Positions 1-10,699 of a DNA stretch of 64,000 nucleotides are shown here, piece after piece. The notes under the pieces were generated by a model. The model was not told the DNA's origin. It made no database searches and was given only the letters and a program-made list of their open reading frames with translations. The DNA comes from Paratinospora sagittata (lineage: Eukaryota; Streptophyta; Magnoliopsida; Ranunculales; Menispermaceae): the NCBI GenBank assembly GCA_035771175.1, contig CM069608.1:15361519-15425518 (forward strand), in the 5' to 3' direction. How positions within the stretch are numbered: position 1 is the first letter of the stretch; every line of letters begins with the position of its first letter. The position numbers and the translations under genes were made by a program.

Positions 1-2643
1 TAATTTATATCTTTAAGGACATTAATAGTTATAAGTTGAAAAACTGTCAGGACGCTACTTGGATAGGAACGCCTTCATCCGTAGAACCAACTTAATAACT
101 TTTAAACGCTTACTATCCTTCAACGCACTTAATATTATTTCAAAATTGTCTTAAACTTTCAGGACACTTACTTGTGAGTAGCATCCTCGTGCATACGAAT
201 GTTTTTAAAACAAAGCAGGACACTAACTCTCGATTAGTGCCCTCAGGATTTAAGTCGTTTAATCGTTAAAATAAGTCAGGATGCTTACGAGCCAGTAGCA
301 CCCTCATTTCATTGTTCGGTAGGACGCTGATGCTCCATATGCGCTCTCAAAGGAACGAAATGACAAAAATGATATTTTTATTATTCTGACACACACATCT
401 TTTCGAGCCACTTTTTCAGAACAACTTTTCGTACAAAAAATCAACTTTTTGGATTTGTCAGAGGAATCCTCTGATTCATGAACCACGTATCTTAGACTTT
501 CCTTATTTTTGAATCTGGAGAGAGTCAGAATATTCATGAAATTTGCAGTTGCCATTTTCGTGATATATTCTAGTTTTTGTGAGTAAACGTTCATATTTGA
601 AATTCAAATGCAAATGAACAACAGCTTCATCTCTGCAAGTCCATAAATACTAGCACTTAACCATTTGCAAAATCACCGAAAATTCTTTGAGCCAAAACAC
701 TTTTGAAAGTTAGTCGAATTTTCAATTGAATTAAAAGTTTAAGTTATTCAAAGCGTTTTCTTTGAAACTTTGCTTATTCAAAAGATTTTCATACTGAATT
801 AAATTTTTATCTTTATCTGAAAATCTATTTGAAAGCTTGAACTGTTTTCACTCAAATTCCCAACACTGTTTTAACTTATATCATTCTTGTTGAACTGGAA
901 ATTTGAGAGATAGTTCATAGGATACAATTGTACTTAATTTCATATCTTGCATACTGTATCAAGGTTGTAACAGTAGTTAGATAAACTACTGAGTTGATAT
1001 TTCTGTGCAAACCACAAGCAAGGGCAGAGGTTGAGCAGCGCGAGCACTGAAATGAGAAAGGCTTGTAGACTGTTGACGCGATTAGAACAAGCTGGACGTT
1101 CCTTGGTGGTTCACACTAGAAAGTGCTTTGCAGATGCTTCCCGCCCTACAACATTCCCTTCCCCGACTATTCCCACGTAGGTTTCTCTTGTGCTCCAAAT
1201 CCTTGGGTTGTTGAACATAATCCAACCACACTGGAATGGATGGTACAAAGCCCCAACTTAAGGACCAGGCGTCTCTCTGACCTGATAACTAGTTTCGCCT
1301 CCCCACCCAGCTCTATCAGCGGGCCCTCAAGGCAAACCAAATTCTTTCTCTTGTTAAGCTAGCCTTTCACTTTCTGGGTTGCCCTAAAGTGGATGGAGGC
1401 CTTGGATGATTCACCCACCAAGTGAGTCTCACTCAGGATCATGGGAGGCGACAAAGTGGGTATAGAGGGCTGGGGCTAAGTTGAGGTATTACAAGGCTTG
1501 TGGAATGGTAAGGGCCCAAGCCCTTTGCTCTTCTAATGTAAAAGGTGGCCGACCATTCGTCAAGGCCCAAGAATCCGCTTGACATCTCAGCGGCGGGATT
1601 GGATACCCGACATTGTTCTCCTACGATGTCCCCTGGGTGAAAGGTGAGATTCCTGGTTGGATTCAAAGTACCACCGAAGCACTACTCACAAGCCTTTGCA
1701 GTTTTGCATACATGGCATCTCTGCACAAACCTCTCAACGCCCCGACTCGATCTAGGCCAATAAAAGCTGTCATTAAAAAGGGCACTTGTCACGACCAACG
1801 CTCCACGAACGAAGGACCAACGACGATCTTGGAGGAGAAGGAGAAGGAGAAGGAGAAGGAGGAGGAGCAGAGCCACTCAACAGCTAGAGGAAACTTCAGA
1901 AAGAAACCCTACTCTACAGGTTTGGTTGGTCTAATTGTCCCCCCGGCGGTGGTCAGGGGGGCCCCGGCCCCTGGGACTCTTTCATAGAGTTCCAACAATT
2001 TCTCCCGCTCCTCAAAAGCCCATAGGGACGAAGTTGATGCTCCCACATCCATAGCATGAGTAGTTGAAGCAAGTGACCCACGTAGCCATGCCTCGCACAT
2101 GTTGTGCACACCCACAAGCCATGCGACCCACGCACCTAAGTGCCACACTCCCGCTCCGGATCAGCGTGGGCGGTTCTGGAGCCGGTTCGCCGCTGCGAGG
2201 CTCTAGCACCTGACCTGGCCAACTTTCCCAATTCATCGTTAGTACGGGCGAGACAAGCATTTGAGGGTAAGAGCGGTCGAGTGTATTCAACAAATCTAGG
2301 TCTTCTCACACCCGTAAGTTGAGAAACGGTCTCCTCACACCCGTAAGTTGAGAAACGGTAGTTCTCACACCCGTCAGTTGAGAAGTGTAACGATTGTTCT
2401 CACACCCGCAAGTTGAGAAAAGGTGTACCGGTTTGATTCTTACCCGTAAGAGAATCCATTAGTGATAATGTTTAAAATCCTAACTGAGGAGGTTAGGTAG
2501 TGGACGTAGGCAAGAAATCGAACCACTATAAATTAACTGTGCACATTTACTTATTTTTTGCACTTTTAATTTTTCCATTGTTTCTAATTTTAAATTGTCT
2601 AAGTGTCCAATTCACCCTCCTCTTGGACATACCTGGGCCAACA
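1..2643 (+). repeat. 5' LTR of element A (partial, interrupted)
   Basis: This corresponds to about position 557 onward of the 3' LTR at 7783-9566. A TATA-like CATAAATACTAG lies near 641. The LTR is interrupted by a 1278-bp insertion at 1007-2284. Its U5 part (2298-2460) holds more copies of a module with TCTCA...TGAGA arms than the 3' LTR has. It ends ...CCAACA at 2643. Confidence 0.85.
1007..2284. other. GC-rich insertion, possibly of mitochondrial origin
   Basis: The 3' LTR reads TTTCTGT-ATTCAA without a break, while the 5' LTR has 1278 extra bases at that point. The insert is clearly GC-richer than the surrounding AT-rich LTR, has no convincing long ORF, no terminal inverted repeats and no LTRs. 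TGT stands at both junctions (1004-1006 and 2282-2284), which suits either a 3-bp duplication or microhomology end joining. The composition, with long non-coding GC-balanced stretches, resembles plant mitochondrial DNA; that is an impression from composition, not a match. A (GAGAAG)n purine run lies at about 1834-1866. An unclassified transposon fragment is the main alternative. Confidence 0.45.
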
Positions 2644-2645
2644 AT

Positions 2646-2657
2646 TGGTATCAGAAC
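2646..2657 (+). other. Primer-binding site of element A
   Basis: TGGTATCAGAAC begins 3 bases after the LTR end. It resembles the initiator-Met tRNA complement TGGTATCAGAGC used by copia elements. Confidence 0.75.
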
Positions 2658-2698
2658 AGTGTTGCTCTTCAAAGAAACTTCACAATTTTTTTGATATC

Positions 2699-3770
2699 AT
2701 GGCAATGACCAGAGGCATAGTCATGGGAATTGGTCAACCTTTAGATAGACCAACTTTGTTCAATAGAGACTGGTTTGAAGATTGGATGATAAGGATGAAA
2801 TCTTTTCTATGATCTAAGGATATCAGTCTATGGGAAATGGTTGTAAACGGCTACACCATGCCGAACAAGCCTATTGAGCTGTGGACAGACAAGGAGATAC
2901 TAAATGATAAACATAATGCTCAAGTTGTCTATGCCTTGTATTGTTCTCTACCCGAGGAAGAAGTAGAAAGGGTAGTTCATCTCGTGAGTGCCAAAAAGAT
3001 TTGGGAAACACTAAAATTACTTCATTGTGAAAAGATTAACAATCGAGATGAAAAGCTTAAAGAGTCTGATAGACTATTTAATGCTTTCGAAATATCAAAG
3101 AATGAATCTCTTGATACGACATACAACATATATCAATCCATTCTTGATGGAATGAAAGAAGTGAATCACGAAATACCTGCAGAAATATCTCTAGTGTATT
3201 TTTGTGATAAGCTTCCAAATAAATGGAATGATAAGCCAATTACATTAGTTGAATATGTTAAACCATGGGAAATGAGCTTAAAAGAGTTCTGTGATCTATT
3301 GAAAACCATGGAAGGAAAGGATGAGACTAAAGACCTTGTTAGAACATTAGAAGAGTCTAGTAAATGAACTTGAACACTTTGAAAAAACCATCTCTCATTC
3401 TACTTTAGTGCAATATTTTCTAAACAGTTTTCCTGAAAACTAGAAATATAAAGTAGATTTTCTAAAAGAATTTTCAAATCCATTTGAAATTAGTTTTCAA
3501 GAACTTAATTATATTTTGAGTGGATTAGAAACTTCATCCAAAAGAGAAGACATTCTTGAAAATGCACCAAGCAGGAACAAAAGTGAAGTTGTTGATGATA
3601 TAAACACAACGAGTAAACAATCCTCAGCAAGCACATCCAAGACGCTTAATGAAAGATATCCTGATGGAATGTTGAGAAGGAAGTCAGTATGGAGAACGAA
3701 GATAGTGAATTATCTCAGCTGCTTCAAAAAGAGACAAAGTGCACAAGTCGAGGACTTTGCAGTACCTTGA
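2699..3770 (+). pseudogene. Copia-type gag remnant of element A
   Basis: This encoded the capsid polyprotein that packages element RNA. The frame opens at ATG 2699, runs to a TGA at 2810-2812, and continues in the same frame from 2837 to a stop at 3365-3367, giving about 220 codons broken once. The sequence has the copia gag (UBN2-like) layout: an early tryptophan-rich segment (DWFEDWMIRMKSF), a W-T-D-K-E segment, then helical text with VHLVSAKKIWETL and LKEFCDLLKTME. A more decayed part with a short open piece (3516-3770) follows. No CCHC zinc knuckle is visible. No pol follows, so the element needed proteins from relatives. Confidence 0.7.
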
Positions 3771-4458
3771 GGTAAAAGTAAAAAATATGCAAAGGTATAA
3801 AAGTCACTCTCATCACTGTTGTTATTATTAGAATATATATCTATCAGTGATTATTAGAAATAAATGATTATCTTTAATCATGTGATGCTTAGAATGCTTA
3901 ATATTTTCGCTCATGATTAAATTCTTAACATTTGGTTGATGTGATATAATTTGTGATATTGATTTTTCAACCATTCGATACTTAAGTTTGATTAGTCAAA
4001 ATTGATTAATATTAGCGTACAAGTGTGTGTAAGGAAATTGATAGCGAATGAGGATGCTAATGTGCCCAATGGCTTTAGTCGTTCAAAACGCTCGTCACAA
4101 GAAGGGCGCTAATCAGTCGCAAAAGTTAGATAAATTAAACCGCCTTTAGATACTAGGTTGCGACACGTGTGCGTATGTGTCAGGAGGAAGCTTATTGTTT
4201 TAGCAGCACAAAATCGAATGTTTTGTGATCTAATAGTCACTTTCGCCATTTGATGCCCTAGGACGCTCTTTCAAGAACTTACTAGGAATCGCTCCAAAAC
4301 TGCGTCTGCACCTTTATCTTCAACTGACTTTTTTTTGCCTTAGATCTTCAAACCTTTAGTAAATCTTGATCTCTGTTCATTTTTGAAACCTTTGATTCCT
4401 ATTGTATCAGTTTCTGCGTTGTTGCCTCAGTTCTTTATCTCTTTTCTTTTGATTTTCA
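3771..4458. other. Non-coding internal stretch of element A
   Basis: There is no open frame of note here. It occupies the place where protease, integrase, RT and RNase H would lie in an autonomous Sirevirus and carries none of their motifs. AGGACGCT-type text also appears (about 4025-4280), resembling the LTR modules. Confidence 0.55.
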
Positions 4459-7400
4459 ATGGCACCCAAACCCGAAAAGCTTGGCCCCTTTTCTGCAAGA
4501 AAGAGAGTTGCTTCATCTTCATCACCTCCAGATAGGAGTGTGAGCCCGAGAACTGAACCTTCTCAGACCGAACTAGCTGAGGCACCCACCGTCGCAGTAA
4601 CCACTTCTCAGGCTGAAACTTTACCTGAACCATTTTACCCATCTTCTTTAACCTAGAAAACAAAGAAGGGAACCAAATCAGAAAAGCTTGCTAACTGAGC
4701 TGTAATCGATGGATGTTTTGTCGATTTTGAGTTGTTCATTAACTCTCACCTAGATATTCTATCTTTATTCGAGTTCCAAGGCTGGACCAAGTTACTTACC
4801 TTCAATTCGAAATGGTACCCGAGTCTTGTCAGCCAATTCTATGTGAATCTTGATGACAAACCAGGACTTACAAAACAATCCAAGGTAAAAGAAAAATCTG
4901 TCGAGATTTCTCCCAGATTCTTTTCTAATACCTTTTCTCTGGCAAGTGATGAAAGTGCCCACATTCTTTCATTCACTAAAGGCACAGTCCTATATCCAGG
5001 CTACAATAGCCTTTCTGCCCTGAACTTAATCTCAAAGAAAAAGGATCATAAGCATGTCGACGAAAAACTCACCAACCAGTCCCTTGAATTAATCCCCAGA
5101 ATAATTCACAACACCATTACCCATATCATTATGCCTAAAACCGGCAGCAGGGTTAATGTAAATGACTTAGATTTATTCTTGATTTGGTATATTTTGGAAA
5201 AGAAGAAAAGGAATCTCGTCCACATTCTCATGCATGTTATAGATACTGTAGTTAGCAGAGGATGAGGTCTTCCTTTTGGAATGTACCTTACCAAATCATT
5301 CGAGAATTGTGGAATTGATTTCAGTGGAAAATAGTGCAAAAAGATCAGTAGATACAACTGCGTTGGTCAAACCACTGTCAAATTAATGAGATAAACTTAC
5401 GTCTCTGCATTGGAGAAATGGTTTCCAATGTCAGCAATTCCACTTGTAGGAGAATCTAGTGGAATAACTAGAGTCAGTGGTGAAGCTGTCTCAGCAATGG
5501 AGAAATAAGCTGCCCAAGCTGACACTGAGCATGTTTCAATTGACGATGTTGAAATTGAACATGTAGAGCAAGTTGTTCATGCTGGAGAACATCTAATGGA
5601 TGAGGTGATCTAGATTTCTCAGGCTACCGTTGAAGAACAATTAACTGATAATACTAATGCAATTTTGGAAGATGTTACCGAGGAAAGAGTCAATGCAGAC
5701 TTAGAGAAAACCCCATGACTCAAGACTGGAGTCTGATGGTAAGAAGATTCTTGAAGAAGAAGAATCTCATTCTATTGAGAAGGAATATGCAAATCAAGAG
5801 GGTTTTACGCTTGCAATTATACCTTACCAAGGAGATGAAGCAAAAATGGATATCGATGATGAGGATCAGATGAAGAATATCACGAGGTTGCTGTTGATTT
5901 TCGCGTAGAAGAAGAAATGGAAGATATTAATAAAGTGATTTTGTTTGATCAAACTGATCATGAGACACCTTCATACCCTTCTACAAGCAGGCCAAATGAT
6001 GATTTCTTCATAGAGGGAGATTTCTTGAGGAAAGTCAGAGAATATTAGATTTATGTCATGTCTTAGCTAATGAACCAATTGGAACAGAATCAGATACAAT
6101 AGAAACATGAGATTTTGGCAGAAGTCAGAGCATCTCTGAAGTCTCAAGAAAGAAGTGAAATCAATGAGATGAAGGAATATACCTCTCACTTGATCCTGGT
6201 AACTGAAATATTAGACAAAATGACACAACAAATGGACAGACAATTAAATATTATGCAGTCTTTGCCTTCATCGAGTTCCACTCCATAACCACATGATGAT
6301 CTTGTAAAGGATATTCAGGAAAGCATGCAACAGATTAAGGCATTCATGAAAGCCTTTGTTGATTCTGTTCAACCAAGATCGCCAGGTTCTCAACAACCTC
6401 CAGCCAAACCTCAAGCTCCATAGAGTCACACAATGCCAGTTACGCCAAGTTGTGCTGCGAGTGTTATAATTGAACAAGCTTTGAAGAAGATTCTTGAACA
6501 AATTCAAAGCTTAAGAGGTAAAATGGCTGAATCCTCTAAAGATGCTTCCATCTCTGACACATTACAAGCAGTTTTGGATGCTATCTTGGATCAAGTCACG
6601 AGCAAAACAACTCTTGATCCAGTGCTGCAGGGCATTTCTAGTCTGAAAGAGAATTTAGATACTACAAGGCCAACACAAACAGAGGACAACAGATTAACCA
6701 AGATTCTTGACTTGGTTACTCATGCTGTTGAAAAGCTTCACACCTTGGAAAACAAGATGCCTTTGCTTGCCACAACCATTATGGATCTGTCATACACTGT
6801 CATCACAACTGCAGATTGAGTGGAAGGAGTAGTAGGCTTCTTTGAAGACCTCTTCAAGGCAATGAATAGTAGGATGCATTCTACTCTATAGTACATTGCC
6901 TCATGCATGAAACGTTTTGGACTGCTCCTTCAACTACTGTAGAAGAAAGGTGTCAAAGTTTCACCAGCACCGCGAGCTCCGACCTTCACACGTCCTCAAG
7001 GACTGAAGGAGTCTGACAGACTTCTTGGGCTATTAGAATGTGAAGAGGAAAAAGCATATGATGAAGAGTCATTACATAGAATTAAACGAAGAGTTTCTCC
7101 ACCCCCGGATCCCTCATCAGAAACTTTCCCTGATCCAAAACGCAAGCGACCAATCAGGCCAGAATTTAAAGATCACAAATGTTTTCCTGTTCTTACTCAA
7201 GGCCTTGCAGAGCGGAAAGATAAAGGCTTCAAACCTAGTCAACCTCTTGATCCATTCAAATTTGGTGTTTCTAAGCCTACCCACGAAAAATTCATTGAAA
7301 AATCTAGGTAGACTGTTGTAATTGGAAAATTTGTTAGAAGTTTGAGAAAAAGCTCAAGTGGTTCCAAGCCACGAGCGCCCAAGAAACCCAAGGAATCTAA

Positions 7401-7476
7401 TCCTAGTTCAAGTGAATCCAAGAAGGATGAGGAGGCCGAAAGAAAAAGGAAAGTGAAGGGTCCCATTACGAGCTAA
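4459..7476 (+). pseudogene. Env-like / plant-transposon-domain ORF of element A, with coiled coils
   Basis: A large decayed ORF sits where Sireviruses carry their env-like gene. It starts MAPKPEKLGP at 4459 with a Pro/Ser-rich N-terminus. The best preserved part (4732-5330) has the order expected of the domain often labelled 'putative plant transposon protein' or env-like in plants: a W-x-LL and FYVNL segment, then IHNTITHIIMPKTGSR, an LDLFLIWYIL segment, and after a TGA an LPFGMYLTKSF segment. Acidic text follows (5520-6000), then helical heptad-like stretches (6060-6260, 6433-6819), and a basic Pro/Ser tail with KRKRPIRP-like runs (to about 7476). Several in-frame stops make it non-functional. 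No clear membrane segment is visible. The function of this family is not established. Confidence 0.6.
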
Positions 7477-7767
7477 GCCTATGCACTTTTTGATGTTTTC
7501 AAAAGGGGGAGAAGAGAAGAATGAAGATATTGAGGCTAAGTTAGCTCAAGAGGGAAGCTACAAGTCAGGGGGAGTTCATCTAAGTTTCTGTACAATATGT
7601 TGACTGTATGATTATCATGTAAATCATCTTGTAATTACAATATGTACTCATTTTGTAATTTATTTGTTGAAATTAGATATACTTGAAATGCTTGCTACTC
7701 TAAATTCGTTATATGTTTGAGTACATGAATATAATTATCTGCATGATCTTTGAGTATTTGAAATCAT

Positions 7768-7780
7768 CAAAAAGGGGGAG
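7768..7780 (+). other. Polypurine tract of element A
   Basis: AAAAAGGGGGAG lies directly before the 3' LTR start (TGTTATCACA at 7783). It would prime plus-strand DNA synthesis. A second, similar tract (AAAAGGGGGAGAAGAG) lies near 7501-7516; duplicated polypurine tracts are a known Sirevirus trait. Confidence 0.8.
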
Positions 7781-7782
7781 AT

Positions 7783-9566
7783 TGTTATCACAATGAACCC
7801 CATAATATAAATGTTTTGATGATTCCAAATATCTCGAGTGTGTGTATCTAATGATCTTGTCTAGTGTTTCAGATTTATCAAGAATCAAGATCAAGGAACT
7901 ACTCTCACAAGCCTATTGGATATCACAAGTAAAATACCTAGTCCGTGAGTACTTAGAATGTAAAGTCTATCGATCAATTTACTCTCAGCAAGATTTAATC
8001 GTTTTCATATTTCGATCGTCACAATTTAAAGGTATTTTATGATTTCTAAAGTATTTGATTTGATCAGAAAATATCATGATTTTAATCGTGTTTTAACAAA
8101 CTTTAATCGAGAAACCAAAATTCATTTTTATAGAGTCTTTCAGGATGCTAATGTTTTAGCAGTGCCCTCCTGAACTTGATGAGTCTGGACGCTGATAAAA
8201 TATTAGGACGCTCAAGGTTGAATTGAATTGATTCATTAGGACACTTACTTGTAAGTAGCGGCCACCCTTTAGTCAACCTATGAAAGTGTCAGGATGCTGA
8301 CTTAGTTTTAGTTTGCTGAAAGCTCTCTTAGTTTTTAAGTAATTTCTATCTTTAAGAGCGCTAATAGTTATAAGTTGAAAAACTGTCAAGACGTTACTTG
8401 GATAGGAGCGCCCTCATCCTTAGAATCAATTTATTAACTTTCAGGACGCTTACTTGTGTAGCGCCTTCGTGCGTGCAAATGTTTTTAAAACAAAGCAAGA
8501 CGCTAACTGTCGATTAGCACCTTCATGATTTAAGTTGTTTTAATCGTCAAAATAAGTCAGGACGTTTGCAAGTCAGTAGCGCCCTCACTTCGTTGTTTAG
8601 TAGGACGTTGGTGTTCCATGAGCGCCCTCAAAGGAACAAAATGACAAAAATGATATTTTTGTTATTCTGACACATACATCTTTTCGAGGTACTTTTTCTG
8701 AACAACTTTTTGGATTTGTCAGAGATATCCTCTGATTCATGAACCACGTCTCTTAGACTTTCCTTATTTGTGAATCTGGAGAAAGTCAGAATGTTCATGA
8801 AATGTGCAGTTGTCATTTTCATGATACATTCTAGCTGTTGTGAGTAAACGTTCATATTTGAAATTCGAATTTAAATGAATAACAACTTCATCTCTACAAG
8901 TCTATAAATACTAGCACTTAACCATTTGCAAAATCACCCAAAATTCTTTGAGCCAAAACACTTTTGAAAGTTAGTCGAATTTTCACTTGAATTAAAAGTT
9001 TAAGTTATTCAAAGTGTTTTCTTTGAAACTGTGCTTATTCAAAAGATTTTCATACTGAGCTAAATTTGTATCTTTATCTGAAAATCTATTTGAAAGCTTG
9101 AATTGTTTTCACTCAAATTCTCAGCACTATTTTAACTTATATCATTCTTGCTGAACGGGAAATTTGAGAGATAGTTCATAGGATACAATTGTACTTAATT
9201 TTGTATCTTGTATACTGTATCAAGGTTGTAACAGTAGTTAGATAAACTACTGAGTTGATATTTCTGTATTCAAGAAGTCTAGGCCTTCTCACCCCCGTAA
9301 GTTGAGAAGTGTAACGGTTGTTCTCACACCCGCAAGTTGAGAAAAGGTGTACCGGTTTGATTCTCACCCGTAAGAGAATCCCTTAGTGATAAGGTTCAAA
9401 ATCCTAACTGAGGAGGTTAGGTAGTGGGCGTAGGCAAGAAGTCGAACCACTATAAATCGATTGTGCACATTTACTTATTTTTCGCACTTTAATTTTGTCA
9501 TTGTTTCTAATTTTAAATTGTCTAAGTGTCTAATTCACCCCCCTCTTGGACGTACCTAGGTCAACA
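7783..9566 (+). repeat. 3' LTR of element A
   Basis: This 1784-bp LTR runs TGTTATCACA...TCAACA. It matches 1-1006 and 2285-2643 of the 5' copy. The TATA-like box CTATAAATACTAG is near 8901. Upstream of it lie several inverted-repeat modules of the AGGACGCT...AGCGCCCTC kind (8140-8630). The U5 end has TTCTCA...TGAGAA hairpin-like modules (9285-9350) and the CACCCCCCTCTTGGACG text shared with other Sirevirus-like LTRs here. Confidence 0.85.
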
Positions 9567-9892
9567 CTAGGATGTCATCAAAATAAACAATCGCGAATTT
9601 ACCTATAAAAGCACGCAAAACATGGTTCATAAGTTTCATACAGGTACTAGGTGCATTAGTTAAACCAAAAGGCATATCCAACAATTCATACAAACCATGT
9701 TTTGTTTTAAAGGTTGTGTTCCACTCATCACCTTATTTAATCCTAATTTGTCGGTATCCACTTTTCAAATCAATTTAGAAAATAAACAAGACCCATGCAA
9801 TTCATCAAGCATATCATCCAATCTAAGAATAGGGTGTCTTTACTTTACAATGATTTTGTTGACTGCTCGACAATAAACACATTTTCTTGAGC
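9567..9892 (-). pseudogene. Ty3/gypsy reverse transcriptase fragment
   Basis: The minus strand encodes a stretch of gypsy RT: an IDLKSGYRQIRIK segment, a [10 protein letters not shown] segment, then IVYFDDIL ending at the border with element A. The catalytic FDD pair is retained, but stops break the 5' part. The fragment is cut on the right (9892) by a Tat-like protease region. The text resembles chromovirus-type RT more than Tat RT, so I treat it as separate from its neighbour. Element A inserted just after the FDD motif. Confidence 0.65.
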
Positions 9893-10620
9893 TTAATATG
9901 ACGCCACGTTCTGGTAGTTGCGTTGTTTTGCCTTCCGAAGTGCTAATGCGTAACACTCCCTCGAATATTTCGTATCGCCTCGCACAACCCCTATTCTTTC
10001 TGATGCCACTGCCCACAATATGTTAAGGGTTATGATGGTAGACTGAAATGGGAAATCCCCTATCGTCAGAGGGAGGGCTATCATTCCCTTGGGGCTGATT
10101 GAATCCCTTATGCTTATGCGCTTGAAGGCTGAGCTAAATAGTATATTTGTCGAACTTCCTCCATCGACCAACAACTTGTGGACTTTGTGATTCTCGATAT
10201 CCAGGGTCACGACCAGGGAGTCTGCTTGAGGAAAATGGAGTCTGTGGGCTTCTTCATCCGTGAACGCGATGGCATGTGGGTCCCTTCGTGGTTCTTTTCT
10301 TAAATTGAAGGTGAAATGCATGTCGAGGGGTGGGTTCCATGCCTCACGGGTTCTGTTTGAATTGCCACCAAGGAACGATCCTCCCACAATAGTGAGACTT
10401 TTTACGATCGGACATGGGGGTCGAGGGAGAATGTCCCTGTTTGCCGGTGTGTTGGTTTCGTTTGTTGCATATTCCCTCAGCTCTCCTCGTCCGACTAACT
10501 ATTTGATCTGCTCATTCAGGTCATAGCAATTGACAGTTGTGACCGTGATCGCGATGATATCGACAGTACTTTGTTTGATCTCTTCACTCGACTTCTGTTC
10601 TCATGGGGCGCAGGGGCCGT
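9893..10620 (-). pseudogene. Tat-like zinc knuckle and retropepsin of element I
   Basis: On the minus strand the protease segment reads HKLLVDGGSSTNILFS, which carries the DGGSS form of the retropepsin active site used by Tat-type elements. Upstream (about 10500-10590) is a YCRYHRDHGHN...C segment, a CxxxH-type knuckle typical of Tat gag C-termini, broken by stops. The frame is open from 10387 to 9893 but lacks part of the domain compared with the copy at 30581-31330. RT does not follow, so it is a relic. Confidence 0.65.
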
Positions 10621-10699
10621 ATGAGGTTTCGCGCTACGCCTAGGTAAGGACCTGCTTGACGGGAACGGTTAATGAAGTGTATGCAAGCCTGACTAGCAA

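Larger units (their letters stand above)
1..9566 (+). mobile_element. Sirevirus-like Ty1/copia element A, pol-less, 5' end outside window
   Basis: This is a long non-autonomous LTR retrotransposon. Bases 1-2643 match 8340-9566, so they are the two LTRs. The left LTR is followed by TGGTATCAGAAC at 2646, close to the usual initiator-Met primer-binding site. The right LTR is preceded by a polypurine tract (7768-7780). Between them lie a copia-type gag (2699-3770) and a coiled-coil env-like ORF (4459-7476), but no protease, integrase, RT or RNase H. LTR ends TGTT...AACA, an AAAAAGGGGGAG tract and an env-like ORF are Sirevirus traits. The element ends inside a gypsy RT coding fragment at 9566/9567. 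The left flank is outside the window, so its target duplication cannot be checked. Confidence 0.8.

Noticed and set aside
1123..1362. 79-codon ORF in the GC-rich insertion
   Set aside because: Proline/serine-rich text expected from GC-balanced non-coding DNA; no homologous gene recognised.
1682..1876. Minus-strand ORF with a long leucine run
   Set aside because: It is the translation of a GAGAAG microsatellite-like run in the other direction; no gene context.
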